DNA of 9,692 nucleotides from Caulobacter sp. B11 (GTDB taxonomy: Bacteria > Pseudomonadota > Alphaproteobacteria > Caulobacterales > Caulobacteraceae). This document shows positions 1 to 7,349 of the stretch, one piece after another. The notes beneath the pieces are model-generated. The model was not told where the DNA came from, ran no database searches, and was given only the letters and a program-made list of their open reading frames with translations. Within the stretch, counting starts at the first letter, position 1; the number at the start of each line of letters is the position of its first letter. Location: contig NZ_PEGG01000047.1 of the NCBI RefSeq assembly GCF_002737765.1, positions 1 through 9,692 on the forward strand, in the 5' to 3' direction. The position numbers and the translations under genes were made by a program.

Positions 1-1
1 T

Positions 2-847
2 AATGACGACGAGCATGCGCTGGAGATCGTCCGCTCGATCGTCGCCAATCTCAACACCACCAAGCCGGCGCAGCTGGTGATCGCCGATTCCAAGCCGCCG
101 CTGTTCGACGCCGAAGAACTGTACGGCATCGTGCCCAGCGATGTGCGCGCCCCCTACGACGTGCGCGAGGTCATCGCCCGCATCGTCGATGACAGCCAGT
201 TCGACGAGTTCAAGGCGCTGTACGGCACGACCCTGGTCTGCGGCTTCGCCCGTATCTGGGGCATGCCGGTGGCGATCCTGGCCAATAACGGGGTGCTGTT
301 CTCCGAGAGCGCCGTCAAGGGCGCGCACTTCATAGAACTCGCCTGCAAGCGCAAGATTCCGCTGGTGTTTTTGCAGAACATCTCGGGCTTCATGGTCGGC
401 GGCAAGTACGAGGCCGGCGGCATCGCCAAGGACGGCGCCAAGCTGGTCACGGCGGTCGCCTGCGCCGAGGTGCCCAAGTTCACCGTGCTGATCGGCGGCA
501 GCTTCGGGGCGGGGAACTACGGCATGTGCGGGCGCGCCTATAGTCCGCGGTTCCTGTTCACCTGGCCCAACGCCCGGATCTCGGTGATGGGCGGCGAGCA
601 GGCCGCCAGCGTGCTGGCCACGGTGCACCGCGACGCCGCCAAGTGGACCGAGGCCGAGGCCGAGGCCTTCAAGGCCCCGATCCGCCAGAAGTACGAGGAC
701 GAGGGCAATCCCTATCACGCCACCGCGCGGCTTTGGGACGACGGGATCATTGACCCAGCCCAAACCCGGGACGTTCTGGGTCTGGCGATCTCGGCTTCGC
801 TGAACGCGCCGATTCCGGAGACGACGTTCGGCGTCTTCCGGATGTAG
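2..847 (+). CDS. mccB: Methylcrotonyl-CoA carboxylase carboxyltransferase (beta) subunit, 5'-truncated by window edge
   Basis: Carboxyltransferase subunit of the biotin-dependent enzyme that carboxylates 3-methylcrotonyl-CoA in leucine and isovalerate catabolism; it works in the cytoplasm with the biotin-bearing subunit encoded at 3578-5537. The reading frame is open from base 2, so the start lies upstream; 281 C-terminal residues are visible, about half of the usual 530-540. What is seen is the C-terminal crotonase-fold carboxyltransferase domain, with family-typical stretches [35 protein letters not shown] and [12 protein letters not shown]. These match MccB/LiuB better than propionyl-CoA carboxylase beta subunits. 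The gene ends in TAG at 845-847, 2 nt before the next start. The downstream hydratase and biotin subunit support the leucine-pathway assignment. No frame disruption is seen in the visible part. Confidence 0.93.
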   Translation, partial: NDDEHALEIVRSIVANLNTTKPAQLVIADSKPPLFDAEELYGIVPSDVRAPYDVREVIARIVDDSQFDEFKALYGTTLVCGFARIWGMPVAILANNGVLFSESAVKGAHFIELACKRKIPLVFLQNISGFMVGGKYEAGGIAKDGAKLVTAVACAEVPKFTVLIGGSFGAGNYGMCGRAYSPRFLFTWPNARISVMGGEQAASVLATVHRDAAKWTEAEAEAFKAPIRQKYEDEGNPYHATARLWDDGIIDPAQTRDVLGLAISASLNAPIPETTFGVFRM

Positions 848-849
848 CC

Positions 850-1392
850 GTGTTGACCTCGCCGCATCCTCGTCTGCTGCCCTGGACCGAGGCGCTGCTC
901 CCGGCCTGGGAGGCGCTTAACCGCGATCCGCTGGTCGCCCAGTGGCTGGGCGGCGCGATGGACGACGCGCGGAGCCGCGCGACGTTTGACCGCGTCGTCT
1001 CGGGCCTGGCGGACAACGGCTGGGGCGTCTGGGCGGTGTTGGATGAGGCGGGCGAGGCCGTGGGCGCGGCGGGACTGCATCGGCTGGACGGCGAATTTGG
1101 CGTCGAGGGCGTCGAGGCGATCTGGCGGCTGAGGACGGGCGCCGTGGGGCGCGGCCTTGTCTCCGGCGTCATGCCTTCACTCCTCGCCGATGGTTTCTCT
1201 CGTCTGCCCATTGATGAGATCGTGGCCTTTACGGCCCGTTCGAACGTCCGCTCCCAGGCGGTTATGCAGCGCTTGGGCTTTTCGCGCGACGCGGGCCGGG
1301 ATTTCGATCATCCGGGCCTCGCGCTCGACCACCCGCTGCGACCGCATGTGATGTATTGCTTAGCCAGATCTCAGGAAGGCCAAGACCGATGA
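850..1392 (+). CDS. GNAT family N-acetyltransferase (RimJ/RimL-like)
   Basis: A 180-residue protein of the Acetyltransf_3 type of GNAT fold, expected to move an acetyl group from acetyl-CoA to an unidentified amine. The acetyl-CoA loop region is around residues 97-108 (GAVGRGLVSG), and the C-terminal part has the usual asparagine-started helix and strand pair N132-VRSQAVMQRLGF-144, followed by the DFDHP and HPLRPHVMY stretches common in this subfamily. The start is GTG at 850, 2 nt after the mccB stop, so translation is probably coupled. Its TGA (1390-1392) overlaps the ATG of the hydratase as ATGA. The substrate cannot be read from the sequence; its place inside a leucine degradation operon may be passive co-transcription. 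Confidence 0.88.
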   Translation: MLTSPHPRLLPWTEALLPAWEALNRDPLVAQWLGGAMDDARSRATFDRVVSGLADNGWGVWAVLDEAGEAVGAAGLHRLDGEFGVEGVEAIWRLRTGAVGRGLVSGVMPSLLADGFSRLPIDEIVAFTARSNVRSQAVMQRLGFSRDAGRDFDHPGLALDHPLRPHVMYCLARSQEGQDR

Positions 1393-2228
1393 CCAACCCT
1401 ATCGCCGATCCGATCGTCGAAGTTCCCGACACCGACGCCATGAGCCCGCTGGTTCACCTGGAAAGCACGCCCTCGGGCGCGGTGACCGTGTGGATCAACC
1501 GTCCGGAGAAGAAGAACGCCTTCGACGGCCCGACCATCGCCGCGCTGCGCGAGGCCTTTGAGACCCTGCACGGGGCCGAAGGCGTGCGGATCGTGTTCCT
1601 GCGCGGCGTCGGCGGCGTGTTCAGCGCCGGCGCCGACCTGGACTGGATGGCCTCGGCCGTCGAGTGGAGCGAGGACGACAACCGCGACGACGCCCTGGGC
1701 CTGGCCCATATGCTCAAGGCCCTGCACGACGTTCCGGCCCTGACCGTGGCCCTGGTCGAAGGTCCCGCTTTCGGCGGCGGGGCCGGTCTGGTCGCCGCCT
1801 GCGATCACGCCCTGGCCACGGCCGACGCCACGTTCAGCTTCTCGGAAGTGAAGCTGGGCCTGACCCCGGCCACCATCAGCCCCTATGTCATCGCCGCCCT
1901 GGGTCCGCGCACCACCAAGCTGCTGTTCGCCACCGGCCGGCTGTTCGACGCCGACGCGGCCTGGAGCTACGGCCTGGTCGACGAGGTGTTCGATGACGCC
2001 GCCAGCCTCGAGGCGGCCCGCGACGCCCTGGTCGAGGAGGTGATCCTCTGCGCCCCGGGCGCGATCGGCGACGCCAAGGCGCTGGTCAACGACTTCGCGG
2101 ACCAGAAGATCGACAAGGGCCTGATCGAGGAAAGCGCCAAGCGCATCGCGCGGCGGCGTATTTCGGATGAGGGCCAAGAAGGCGTGCGCGCCTTCCTGGC
2201 CCGTCGTAAACCGGCCTGGTCGCTCTAG
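1389..2228 (+). CDS. liuC: Methylglutaconyl-CoA hydratase-type enoyl-CoA hydratase/isomerase
   Basis: Crotonase-superfamily protein of 279 residues, most likely hydrating 3-methylglutaconyl-CoA to HMG-CoA, the step after methylcrotonyl-CoA carboxylase. The CoA and oxyanion-hole motifs are visible: SAGADLDWM around residues 79-87 and PAFGGGAGL at 126-134. E153 in SFSEVKLGL matches the second catalytic glutamate of crotonases, while the first is replaced by G133; as I recall, LiuC-type enzymes share this, with the SEVKLGL..ATISPYVIAA stretch. The C-terminal end (RRRISDEGQEGVRAFLARRKPAW) also fits that subfamily. I chose ATG 1389 because it overlaps the upstream stop as ATGA and AGGAAGG (1373-1379) lies 9 nt before it. 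An in-frame ATG at 1440 would remove an acidic 17-residue extension and remains possible; a TTG at 1356 is less likely. Confidence 0.87.
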   Translation: MTNPIADPIVEVPDTDAMSPLVHLESTPSGAVTVWINRPEKKNAFDGPTIAALREAFETLHGAEGVRIVFLRGVGGVFSAGADLDWMASAVEWSEDDNRDDALGLAHMLKALHDVPALTVALVEGPAFGGGAGLVAACDHALATADATFSFSEVKLGLTPATISPYVIAALGPRTTKLLFATGRLFDADAAWSYGLVDEVFDDAASLEAARDALVEEVILCAPGAIGDAKALVNDFADQKIDKGLIEESAKRIARRRISDEGQEGVRAFLARRKPAWSL

Positions 2229-2266
2229 GCGCGATTCACGACACGGATGACGGGGCTGGGGGCGGT

Positions 2267-3568
2267 ATGACGGGTGAACTCGAGGCGGCGGCGGCGGACT
2301 CCTTTACGGATGTCTTCCGACCGAAAAAGAAGAAGCCGTTCGACCGGCAGGGCCAGCCTTGCGCCAACTGCGGCGCGACCCTGGAAGGTTGGTACTGCCA
2401 TGCCTGCGGCCAGAACGCCGACACCCATCACCGCACGATCCTGCACCTGATCTGGGAAGCCATCGAGGGGATGTTCCACCTCGATGGCCGCCTGGCCAAG
2501 ACCCTGCCGCTGCTGTTCTTTAAGCCCGGCGTCCTGGCCAAGGACTATATGGAAGGGCGCATCGCGCGGCACGTGCCGCCGTTCCGCACCTTCCTGGTCG
2601 CCCTGCTGCTGTTCATCTTCGCCGCTGAACACGCCATCCACCAGATCAAGCATCACCAAGAAGTTGAGGCCGAGCATCGCGCCGCCGAGCTGGCGACCCC
2701 GGAGGGGCGAGCCAAGGAAGCCGGTAAACGGCGCGCCGAGGCGGTCGAGGTGCGTGACGAGTCCTTGAAAGAGGCCGCGAGCGATCGCGACGAGGCGCTG
2801 AAGGATCCCGACCAGGATAAGGCCAAGGTCGCCGCCAGCTATGCCGAGGCTGTCCAGAATGTTCAGGACCGTTATGCGGAGAAGATCGCCAGGGCCGACG
2901 CTATCGAAAAGGACCCCAAGGTCGCGCAGGAGCTCGCGCACAAGCTGACGGGCAAGGCGGCCGCCGACCAGATCCGCAGCCTGTCGATTGAGGAGGGGCC
3001 CGACGCCTTGGGAGCCAAGGCCCAGGCCATCGCGGAAGAAAGCCCCCACGGCAGGCCCGTAACCAGGCCCGCGCCGACCACGTCCGAGACCAAGGCGCGG
3101 TCCAACAACACCATCCATTTCCAAAGCTCGGTGGTCAGCGGCAACTGGCTCAAGGAGCGCACGGCCAAGGCCGTGGAAAATCCGGACTACTACCTGCTGG
3201 TGATGTTCGGCTGGGCGCACCGCCTGGCGGTTCTGTTGCTGCCGATCATGGGGCTGAGCCTGGCGCTGGTCTATGTGAACAAGCGCCAGTACTTCATCTA
3301 TGACCACCTGCTGGTGGCCACCAACCTGCTGTCGTTCGCGTTCCTGACCAACGCCGTCGGCATGGTGCTGCCCACGCCCTTGGTCGCGCCCTGGTTCGTG
3401 CTGTTGGCGTTCTGGACGCCTATCAACCTCTTCCAGACCCTGCGGGGCGGTTACGGCTCCAGCATTTTTGGCGCGCTGCTCAAGACCTTTATCGTCTGGT
3501 TCATGAGCGTCACGGCCTTCGCGATCCTGGTGGTCGGCCTGATGATTTTCACCCTTTCCCAAATGTAG
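2267..3568 (+). CDS. DUF3667 family zinc-ribbon membrane protein
   Basis: Membrane protein of 433 residues, function unknown. It begins with a basic stretch (PKKKK, 19-23) and a four-cysteine zinc-ribbon pattern, C32-x2-C35-x8-C44-x2-C47 followed by GQ. The stretches FHLDGRLAKTLPLLFFKPG and DYMEGRIARHVPPFRTFL (70-110) are typical of DUF3667. A first membrane segment is at about 107-121. A long charged, Ala/Glu/Lys-rich stretch that looks helical or coiled coil follows (about 130-260), then about four membrane segments from 308 to 431, with the YFIYDHLLVATN element at 342-353. The gene starts 38 nt after the hydratase stop and ends 9 nt before the biotin carboxylase gene, so it sits inside the leucine operon. 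Start ATG 2267 has only a G-rich, weak ribosome site. No known role in leucine breakdown. Confidence 0.85.
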   Translation: MTGELEAAAADSFTDVFRPKKKKPFDRQGQPCANCGATLEGWYCHACGQNADTHHRTILHLIWEAIEGMFHLDGRLAKTLPLLFFKPGVLAKDYMEGRIARHVPPFRTFLVALLLFIFAAEHAIHQIKHHQEVEAEHRAAELATPEGRAKEAGKRRAEAVEVRDESLKEAASDRDEALKDPDQDKAKVAASYAEAVQNVQDRYAEKIARADAIEKDPKVAQELAHKLTGKAAADQIRSLSIEEGPDALGAKAQAIAEESPHGRPVTRPAPTTSETKARSNNTIHFQSSVVSGNWLKERTAKAVENPDYYLLVMFGWAHRLAVLLLPIMGLSLALVYVNKRQYFIYDHLLVATNLLSFAFLTNAVGMVLPTPLVAPWFVLLAFWTPINLFQTLRGGYGSSIFGALLKTFIVWFMSVTAFAILVVGLMIFTLSQM

Positions 3569-3577
3569 GCCCAGCCG

Positions 3578-5537
3578 TTGATCTCTTCCGTCCTCATCGC
3601 CAATCGCGGCGAAATCGCCCGCCGGATCATCCGCACCGCCCGTGAGTTGGGCGTGCGGACCATCGCGGTCTATTCGCAGGCCGACGCCGAGGCCCCGTTC
3701 GTGATGGAGGCCGACGTGGCGATCCTGATCGGCCCGGCCCCGGCGCGGGAGAGCTATCTGGTCCCGGAAAAGATCCTCGCCGCGGCCAGGCAGACCGGGG
3801 CCGAGGCGATCCATCCCGGCTATGGCTTCCTGTCGGAGAACGCCGACTTCGCCCAGGCGGTGATCGATGCGGGCCTGGTCTGGATCGGCCCGCCGCCGTC
3901 GGCGATCCGCGCCATGGGCCTGAAGGACGCCGCCAAGAAGCTGATGATCGCGGCCGGCGTGCCGACCACGCCGGGCTATCTGGGCGAAGATCAGTCGGTC
4001 GAGCGGCTCAGCCTCGAGGCCGGCAAGATCGGCTATCCGGTGCTGATCAAGGCCGTGGCCGGCGGCGGCGGCAAGGGCATGCGCAAGGTGCTGGCGGCGG
4101 CCGATTTCGCCGAGGCCCTGGCCTCGTGCCAGCGCGAGGCGGCCGCCAGCTTCGGCGACCAGCATGTGCTGCTGGAGAAATACGTCACCCGGCCGCGCCA
4201 TATCGAGGTGCAGGTGTTCGGCGACAGCTTCGGCGAGGTCGTCCACCTGTTCGAACGTGACTGCTCGCTGCAGCGCCGCCACCAGAAGGTCATCGAGGAG
4301 GCCCCGGCCCCGGGGATGGACGCGGCCACCCGCCCGCGGTCTGCGACGCGGCGGTCAAGGCGGCCCGGGCCGTGAACTATGTCGGGGCCGGCACGGTGGA
4401 GTTCATCGCCGACGCCAGCGACGGCCTGCGCGCCGACCGTATCTGGTTCATGGAGATGAACACCCGTCTGCAGGTCGAGCATCCGGTCACCGAGATGGTC
4501 ACCGGCCAGGACCTGGTCGAGTGGCAGCTGCGCGTCGCCTCGGGCGAGCCCCTGCCGCTGGAACAGGACGAGATCACCCTGGACGGCTGGGCCATGGAGG
4601 CCCGGCTCTATGCCGAGAACCCGACCAACGGCTTCCTGCCTCGACCGGCAAGCTGACTCATTTCCGCCTGCCCGAGGGCGATGTCCGGGTCGACAGCGCG
4701 GTGGAGGAGGGCGGCGAGGTGACGCCCTTCTATGATCCGATGATCGCCAAGCTGATCGCCCACGGGGTCGACCGCGAGGACGCCGCCGCCCGCCTGGCCG
4801 AGGCCTGCGCCCTGGTCGAGGTCTGGCCGGTCAAGACCAACGCCGCGTTCCTGGCCCAGTGCGCCAGCCATCCGGACTTCGTCGAGGGCCGGATCGACAC
4901 CGGCTTCATCGAGGCGCGGCTGGACGACCTGACCGCGCGGTCGTTTTCCGACGCGCCGGCCCTTGCGGCCATCGGTCATCGCCTTGAGGCCTTCATGGAG
5001 GCTGACCGTCCGGGCGCCGACGCCTGGGAAAGCGCGCCCTCACGCCTGCTGGGCTTCCGGATGAACGCGTCTAGGGCCCCCATGGTCCTGCCGTTCAGCG
5101 TTGACGGCAAGGCCATGCCTTTGCGGGTCGCCCTGGCCGGCGGGGCCGGCGACGACTGGTCGTGGGACATCACGGTCGAGGACGGACGGGCGCTGGATGA
5201 TGTCGATGTTCTGCCCGGCGTGTTCGGCGACGGTCCAATCTACGCCTTCGAGGGCGGCGATGTTCAGGTGTTCGACTTCGCCTATCAGGGCGGCGGGGCC
5301 CATTCGGCGGTCTCGGACGGGGCGGTGATCTCGCCGATGCCGGGCAAGATCGTCTCGGTGGCGGTCGCGGCCGGGCAGTCGGTGGTCAAGGGCCAGACCC
5401 TGCTCACCCTGGAAGCCATGAAGATGGAGCACGCCCTGGCCGCGCCGTTCGACGGGGTGGTGGCCGAGCTTTCGGCCGTGGCCGGCGGCCAGGTCAGCGA
5501 GGGCGTGGTGCTGGCGCGGCTGGAGCCGGCCGCCTAG
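3578..5537 (+). pseudogene. mccA: Methylcrotonyl-CoA carboxylase biotin-containing (alpha) subunit, broken by two single-base deletions in this sequence
   Basis: Biotin carboxylase plus biotin carrier subunit of methylcrotonyl-CoA carboxylase; ATP and bicarbonate are used to carboxylate biotin before transfer to 3-methylcrotonyl-CoA by MccB. Three frames must be joined: 3578 to about 4335, about 4336 to 4640, and 4641 to 5537. One base added near 4333-4335 and one near 4639-4640 gives about 653 residues, the normal family length. Order: carboxylase N domain ([12 protein letters not shown] at the start), ATP-grasp domain with K158 and glycine-rich loop AGGGGKGM, carboxylase C domain with [14 protein letters not shown] (4456-4497), a linker domain, then the biotinyl domain with EAMKMEH (modified lysine codon 5421-5423, about residue 616). 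TTG 3578, 9 nt after the DUF3667 stop, is the start; no strong ribosome site is seen, so coupling is likely. As written, only a 265-residue truncated product would be made, but sequencing error is more likely than true loss. Confidence 0.88.
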
Positions 5538-5550
5538 GGCGAACCGGCTC
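5523..5550. terminator. GC-rich hairpin between convergent mccA and antiporter genes, possible bidirectional terminator
   Basis: GAGCCGG at 5523-5529 pairs with CCGGCTC at 5544-5550. An inner stem CGCC (5531-5534) pairs with GGCG (5538-5541), leaving the mccA stop codon TAG as the 3-base loop. It lies in the 24-nt gap of a convergent gene pair plus the end of mccA, where a terminator is expected. There is no T tract on either side, so intrinsic termination is uncertain. Confidence 0.45.
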
Positions 5551-5561
5551 GGCCGCTTCCG

Positions 5562-6772
5562 CTACTGGGTCTTGGACACCAGCCCGGCCAGCTTCTTCAG
5601 CTTCGGCGTGACGGTCGGGATGGTCAGCATGGTGCTCCCCACCGCCATCAGCAGCAGGGCTGTGAAGGTGGTGTTGGTGATGATCTGCTTGTCCAGCAGG
5701 ATGTTGGCGAAGATGATCATGATCAGGGCTTTGGTCTGCAGCAGCCAGCCGATGACCGAGGCCTCGCCCTTTTCCCACTTCAGGATCCGGCCGGCCAGGT
5801 GAACGCCGGCCAGCTTGCCGGTGACCGAGGCGACGAGCAGCAGGCCCGCCGCGCCGAACACCGCAAGGCCGCCGACGTCCCATTGGGTCCGCAGGCCGGT
5901 GCTGAGGAAGAACACCGGCATCACGGCCAGCAGGATGTGGTTGCGGAAGGCGTCCATCTGCTTGCGGTCGAACCAGTCGGACTCCAGCACCGCGCCGGAC
6001 AGGAAAGCCCCGACCATGTAGTGCAGGCCGGCCCAGTCGGCCGCGAAGCCGCAGGCCGCCAGCCAGATCAGACCGACATACCAACGGTCCTTCTCGGGAA
6101 GGCGGACCATGAGTTTGCGGATCGCATAGGCGGCCAGGCCGAAGGCGACCAGGAAGCCCGCCTGCCGCCCGACGCGCTCCCAGTCCAGCAGGATCAGGGC
6201 CAGCACGCCCCAGATGGCCACGTCGTCGAGGCTGGCATAGCGCAGGATCCGCTGGCCCAGCGGCTGGCGCAGGATCTCCAGTTTTTCCATGAACAGGACG
6301 AGGATCGGCAGGGCGGTGACGGCGCAGGCCATGCCGATGCCCAGCACCACCTGCCAGGGCGCGCCCTTGGCGCCGGCCCAGCCGCCAAACCGCAGCATGA
6401 CCAGGGCGGCGGCGCTACCGAACAGCAGGGGCACGACCAGGGCCAATCCGGAGGTGACGCCGGTTTCCCGCCTCAGCGACCAGGCCTGTTTGAGATCCAG
6501 TTCGATCCCGGCCACCCAGACGAAGATCATCACCGCCCACCAGGCGACGCCGTTCAGGGCGGCGATCACCGGCTTGCTGAACACGAAGGCGTAATAGTCG
6601 GGAACAGGTGACCCAGCACGCCGGGGCCCAGGATGATGCCGCCGATGATCTGAACCACCACCAGCGGTGCGTAATATTCGGTCCTGAACAGCCGCCAGAC
6701 CAGATAGGGCGCGGCGAAGATGATCAGCATCGCGATCAGGAAAACTTCGGACGTATTCATCGCCGTCGTCAT
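5562..6772 (-). pseudogene. Cation:proton antiporter (CPA2 / Na+/H+ exchanger family), broken by one single-base deletion in this sequence
   Basis: Inner-membrane monovalent cation/proton antiporter of the PF00999 (KefB/NapA-like) type; the ion cannot be told from the sequence. The N-terminal 58 residues are read from ATG 6772, and the rest is in another frame from about 6600 down to the TAG at 5562-5564. One base added to the GGG at 6600-6602 joins them into about 403 residues, with HLFP running into DYYAF. Many hydrophobic segments span the whole protein. Family marks include QIIGGIILGPGVLG (41-54), AGIELDL (88-94), TALPIL (153-158) and a paired aspartate SLDD (D183, D184), which matches the DD ion-binding motif of electrogenic CPA2 exchangers. 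There is no KTN or TrkA regulatory domain. The start is preceded by a G6 run as ribosome site, 5 nt before the ATG. A second in-frame ATG is at 6760. Confidence 0.85.
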
Positions 6773-6827
6773 GAATTCCCCCCGGTCGCGCGCCGCTTTT
6801 CGCGATCACGGCTTCACCCTGGCCAAT

Positions 6828-6857
6828 TCGATAGCATCGGTCGAAGTGCGCTGGCAA
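6828..6857 (-). promoter_or_regulatory. Candidate promoter of the antiporter gene
   Basis: On the minus strand TTGCCA (6857-6852) and GCTATCGA (6835-6828) are separated by 16 bases. They resemble the Caulobacter housekeeping sigma elements TTGACG and GCTANAWC, though the spacing is slightly longer than usual. Transcription would start roughly 50 nt before the ATG at 6772. This is pattern matching only. Confidence 0.35.
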
Positions 6858-6864
6858 CGCCGTT

Positions 6865-6878
6865 TGATAACGTTGTCA
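6865..6878. promoter_or_regulatory. LacI/GalR-like operator palindrome
   Basis: TGATAACGTTGTCA is a 14-base inverted repeat centred on CG with a single mismatched pair, the form typical of LacI-family operators. It lies in the divergent spacer, 7 bases upstream of the candidate antiporter -35 element and about 70 bases upstream of the DUF1489 start. No LacI-type regulator gene is in the window, so the binding protein is unknown. Confidence 0.4.
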
Positions 6879-6947
6879 TGGCGCTCGTCCCGCAGCGGAC
6901 GAAAGGTGGCTTCCCCGATCGGGCCGGGCCGCGCTATCACCCGCGCC

Positions 6948-7346
6948 ATGGCGTTACACATCATCAAGCTGGTCGTCGGCTGCGACACGATCGACGACCT
7001 TTTGGCCTGGCACCGGACCGGGGAGCCTTGGGTGATGCACACCCGCATGACCCCCAAGCGCGTGGATGAGGTGCTGGACGGCGGGTCGCTCTATCGGGTG
7101 ATCAAGGGGCAGGTTGTGTGCCGTCAGACCATCCTGGCCATCGACACGGTGGGCGAGGGCGCGGCCAAGCGCTGCGAGGTGACCGTCGATCCGCCGATCA
7201 TCCGCGTGGCCCCCCAGCCGCGCCGCCCCTTCCAGGGCTGGCGCTATCTGACGCCCGCGGACGCGCCGCCCGACCTGACCGAGAGCGAAAGCGCCGAGAT
7301 GCCGGCGGACCTGGCCCGTCAGCTGCGCGAACTGGGGGCCTGGTAA
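6948..7346 (+). CDS. DUF1489 family protein
   Basis: A 132-residue protein that I recognise as DUF1489, an alphaproteobacterial family of unknown function. The N-terminus MALHIIKLVVGCDTIDDLLAW and the internal stretches WVMHTRMTPKR, GGSLYRVIKG and PFQGWRYL are typical, and the length is about that of the family. It has no signal peptide or membrane segment and looks cytoplasmic. ATG 6948 is chosen because family proteins begin MALHIIK; the frame is open further upstream to about 6720, but that part overlaps the antiporter gene and does not look like family sequence. No purine-rich ribosome site precedes the ATG, and GCTATCAC at 6933-6940 resembles a -10 element, so the message may be leaderless. 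TAA is at 7344-7346, only 3 nt from the end of the convergent panC. Confidence 0.87.
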   Translation: MALHIIKLVVGCDTIDDLLAWHRTGEPWVMHTRMTPKRVDEVLDGGSLYRVIKGQVVCRQTILAIDTVGEGAAKRCEVTVDPPIIRVAPQPRRPFQGWRYLTPADAPPDLTESESAEMPADLARQLRELGAW

Positions 7347-7349
7347 GGG

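Noticed and set aside
2225..4282. 685-codon open frame on the minus strand opposite DUF3667 and mccA
   Set aside because: It is a long frame without stops caused by high GC, with His/Arg/Gly/Gln-rich, low-sense sequence and no recognisable domain. The opposite strand carries two clear genes.
5799..6611. 270-codon open frame on the plus strand opposite the antiporter
   Set aside because: Antisense shadow of membrane-protein codons; its hydrophilic Gln/Asp/His-rich product is typical of such shadows.
6720..6947. N-terminal extension of DUF1489 by 76 codons
   Set aside because: The extension overlaps the antiporter start and its promoter region, and family proteins begin at MALHIIK.
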